In this document: positions 63,091 to 64,000 of the stretch, piece after piece
Layout: every line of letters starts with the position of its first letter
How positions within the stretch are numbered: the first letter of the stretch is position 1
Origin: Candidatus Poseidoniaceae archaeon
GTDB taxonomy: Archaea; Thermoplasmatota; Poseidoniia; Poseidoniales; Poseidoniaceae
Assembly (NCBI GenBank): GCA_949372875.1
Contig: CASIAW010000004.1
Span: forward strand, 62,001 to 126,000
Reading direction: 5' to 3'
Length of the DNA stretch: 64,000 bases
Made by a program: the position numbers and the translations under genes
Notes under the pieces: model-generated
Seen by the model: only the letters and a program-made list of their open reading frames with translations
Told to the model about the DNA's origin: nothing
Database searches by the model: none

Positions 63091-63126
63091 GTAAAGGTCA
63101 TACTCCGCCACTCTTGGCCCTTTGCT

Positions 63127-63705
63127 ATGACAGATGCTCTGCATCGGCTTCGTGAGAGCCTACGTAATGCCCCCGTTATTTGGAAAGGCGATTATCCCTA
63201 TTTTATTCACCCCATCACCGATGGGGTTCCACGTCTTGATCCATTGGTATTGAAAGCCGTTACCGATTTGTGTGAAACGGCGATTAAATGGGACGATATC
63301 GACCTCATATTGGGTATTGAAGCAATGGGCTTACCCCTCACTGCACCTCTCAGTATCCGAGTCGGAATCCCGCTCATAGTAGCCCGTAAGCGGCCGTATG
63401 GGCTTGAAGGCGAAGTTATCATTGGGCAAGAGACGGGTTATTCAAAGGGAGAAATGTATCTCAATGACCTCAAGCCGGGTGAAAAAGTCGTTATCGTCGA
63501 TGATGTACTTTCAACAGGTGGAACGCTCAAAGCCGTTCTTGAAGGTGTTCGCAGGACGGGGGCAGAAGTCACACACATCATTGCAGTGGTTGAAAAAGGC
63601 CCTGGATTGGTTCAACTGCAAGCCGAATATCCTGAAGTGATTATTGAATCTCTCGTCCGCTTAGAAATGGATGGAGATCGCATCATTTTGCTCGATGAAG
63701 ACTAA
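63127..63705 (+). CDS. Purine phosphoribosyltransferase (archaeal Apt/Hpt-like)
   Basis: DLILGIEAMGLPLTAPLSIRVGIPLIVARKRPYGLEGE and VVIVDDVLSTGGTLKAVLEGVRRTGAEV (PRPP-binding motif). Confidence 0.9.
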   Translation: MTDALHRLRESLRNAPVIWKGDYPYFIHPITDGVPRLDPLVLKAVTDLCETAIKWDDIDLILGIEAMGLPLTAPLSIRVGIPLIVARKRPYGLEGEVIIGQETGYSKGEMYLNDLKPGEKVVIVDDVLSTGGTLKAVLEGVRRTGAEVTHIIAVVEKGPGLVQLQAEYPEVIIESLVRLEMDGDRIILLDED

Positions 63706-63764
63706 CTTCGTGCAAAGGGTGGATTGATGAAGGGTGGGCGTGCCCCCTTGGCTTGGGGACTGCT

Positions 63765-64000
63765 ATGGACTTAGATCGTCACGACTTCCAACTTACCGAG
63801 TTGATGGAGCGAATTCAAGCCAATGACAACCGCTTAGTGGCCCTTCAAGTCCCTGAGGGATTGAAGATGCAAGCCCTTGAGATGATGGACACTATTGAAA
63901 CTGAAACAAGTGCAAAAGTGATTTTGGCTGCAGACCCGTGCTATGGAGCGTGTGATTTAGTTCACGACAAAATGGGAATGATGGGTGTCGAATTAGTTGC
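63765..64000 (+). CDS. dph2: Diphthamide biosynthesis enzyme Dph2-like (3' end truncated by window; absent from the ORF track)
   Basis: Own translation from ATG 63765: MDLDRHDFQLTELMERIQANDNRLVALQVPEGLKMQALEMMDTIETETSAKVILAADPCYGACDLVHDKMGMMGVELV, with the ADPCYGACD motif. Confidence 0.85.
   Translation, partial: MDLDRHDFQLTELMERIQANDNRLVALQVPEGLKMQALEMMDTIETETSAKVILAADPCYGACDLVHDKMGMMGVELV

Overview
This window is a gene-dense archaeal chromosome segment with short intergenic gaps, and most genes are housekeeping. The content fits a Marine Group II / Poseidoniales-like euryarchaeon. Archaeal information-processing and lipid genes (RPA plus RPA-associated protein, Hel308, Cgi121, Dph2, GGPP synthase, geranylgeranyl reductase) sit beside bacterial-type genes (MutS/MutL, GyrB/GyrA, a class II CCA-adding-type nucleotidyltransferase) and very large Ca-binding or PKD surface proteins. 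The taxon call is inference from gene content only. Other recognisable genes include AroA, MoaA, AroD, TldD/PmbA, a Tad/Epd-like type IV pilus core, dTMP kinase, PIMT, an M61 peptidase, acyl-CoA dehydrogenase, a GcvH-like protein and a phosphoribosyltransferase. I saw no CRISPR array, IS element, rRNA or convincing tRNA. The best leads are: (1) a porphobilinogen-deaminase-like protein that appears to have lost its cofactor cysteine; (2) a giant surface protein with seven 144-bp propeller-like repeats plus TSP3-like repeats, split by two +1 indels in one repeat unit; (3) overlapping, mutually exclusive inverted repeats in the gyrB/aroD divergent intergenic region; (4) a dTMP kinase with an odd P-loop and an unknown C-terminal domain; (5) a GcvH-like protein with a displaced lipoyl lysine; (6) a ParB-fold SerK/SbnI-like putative serine kinase; (7) a class II-type CCA enzyme in an archaeon.
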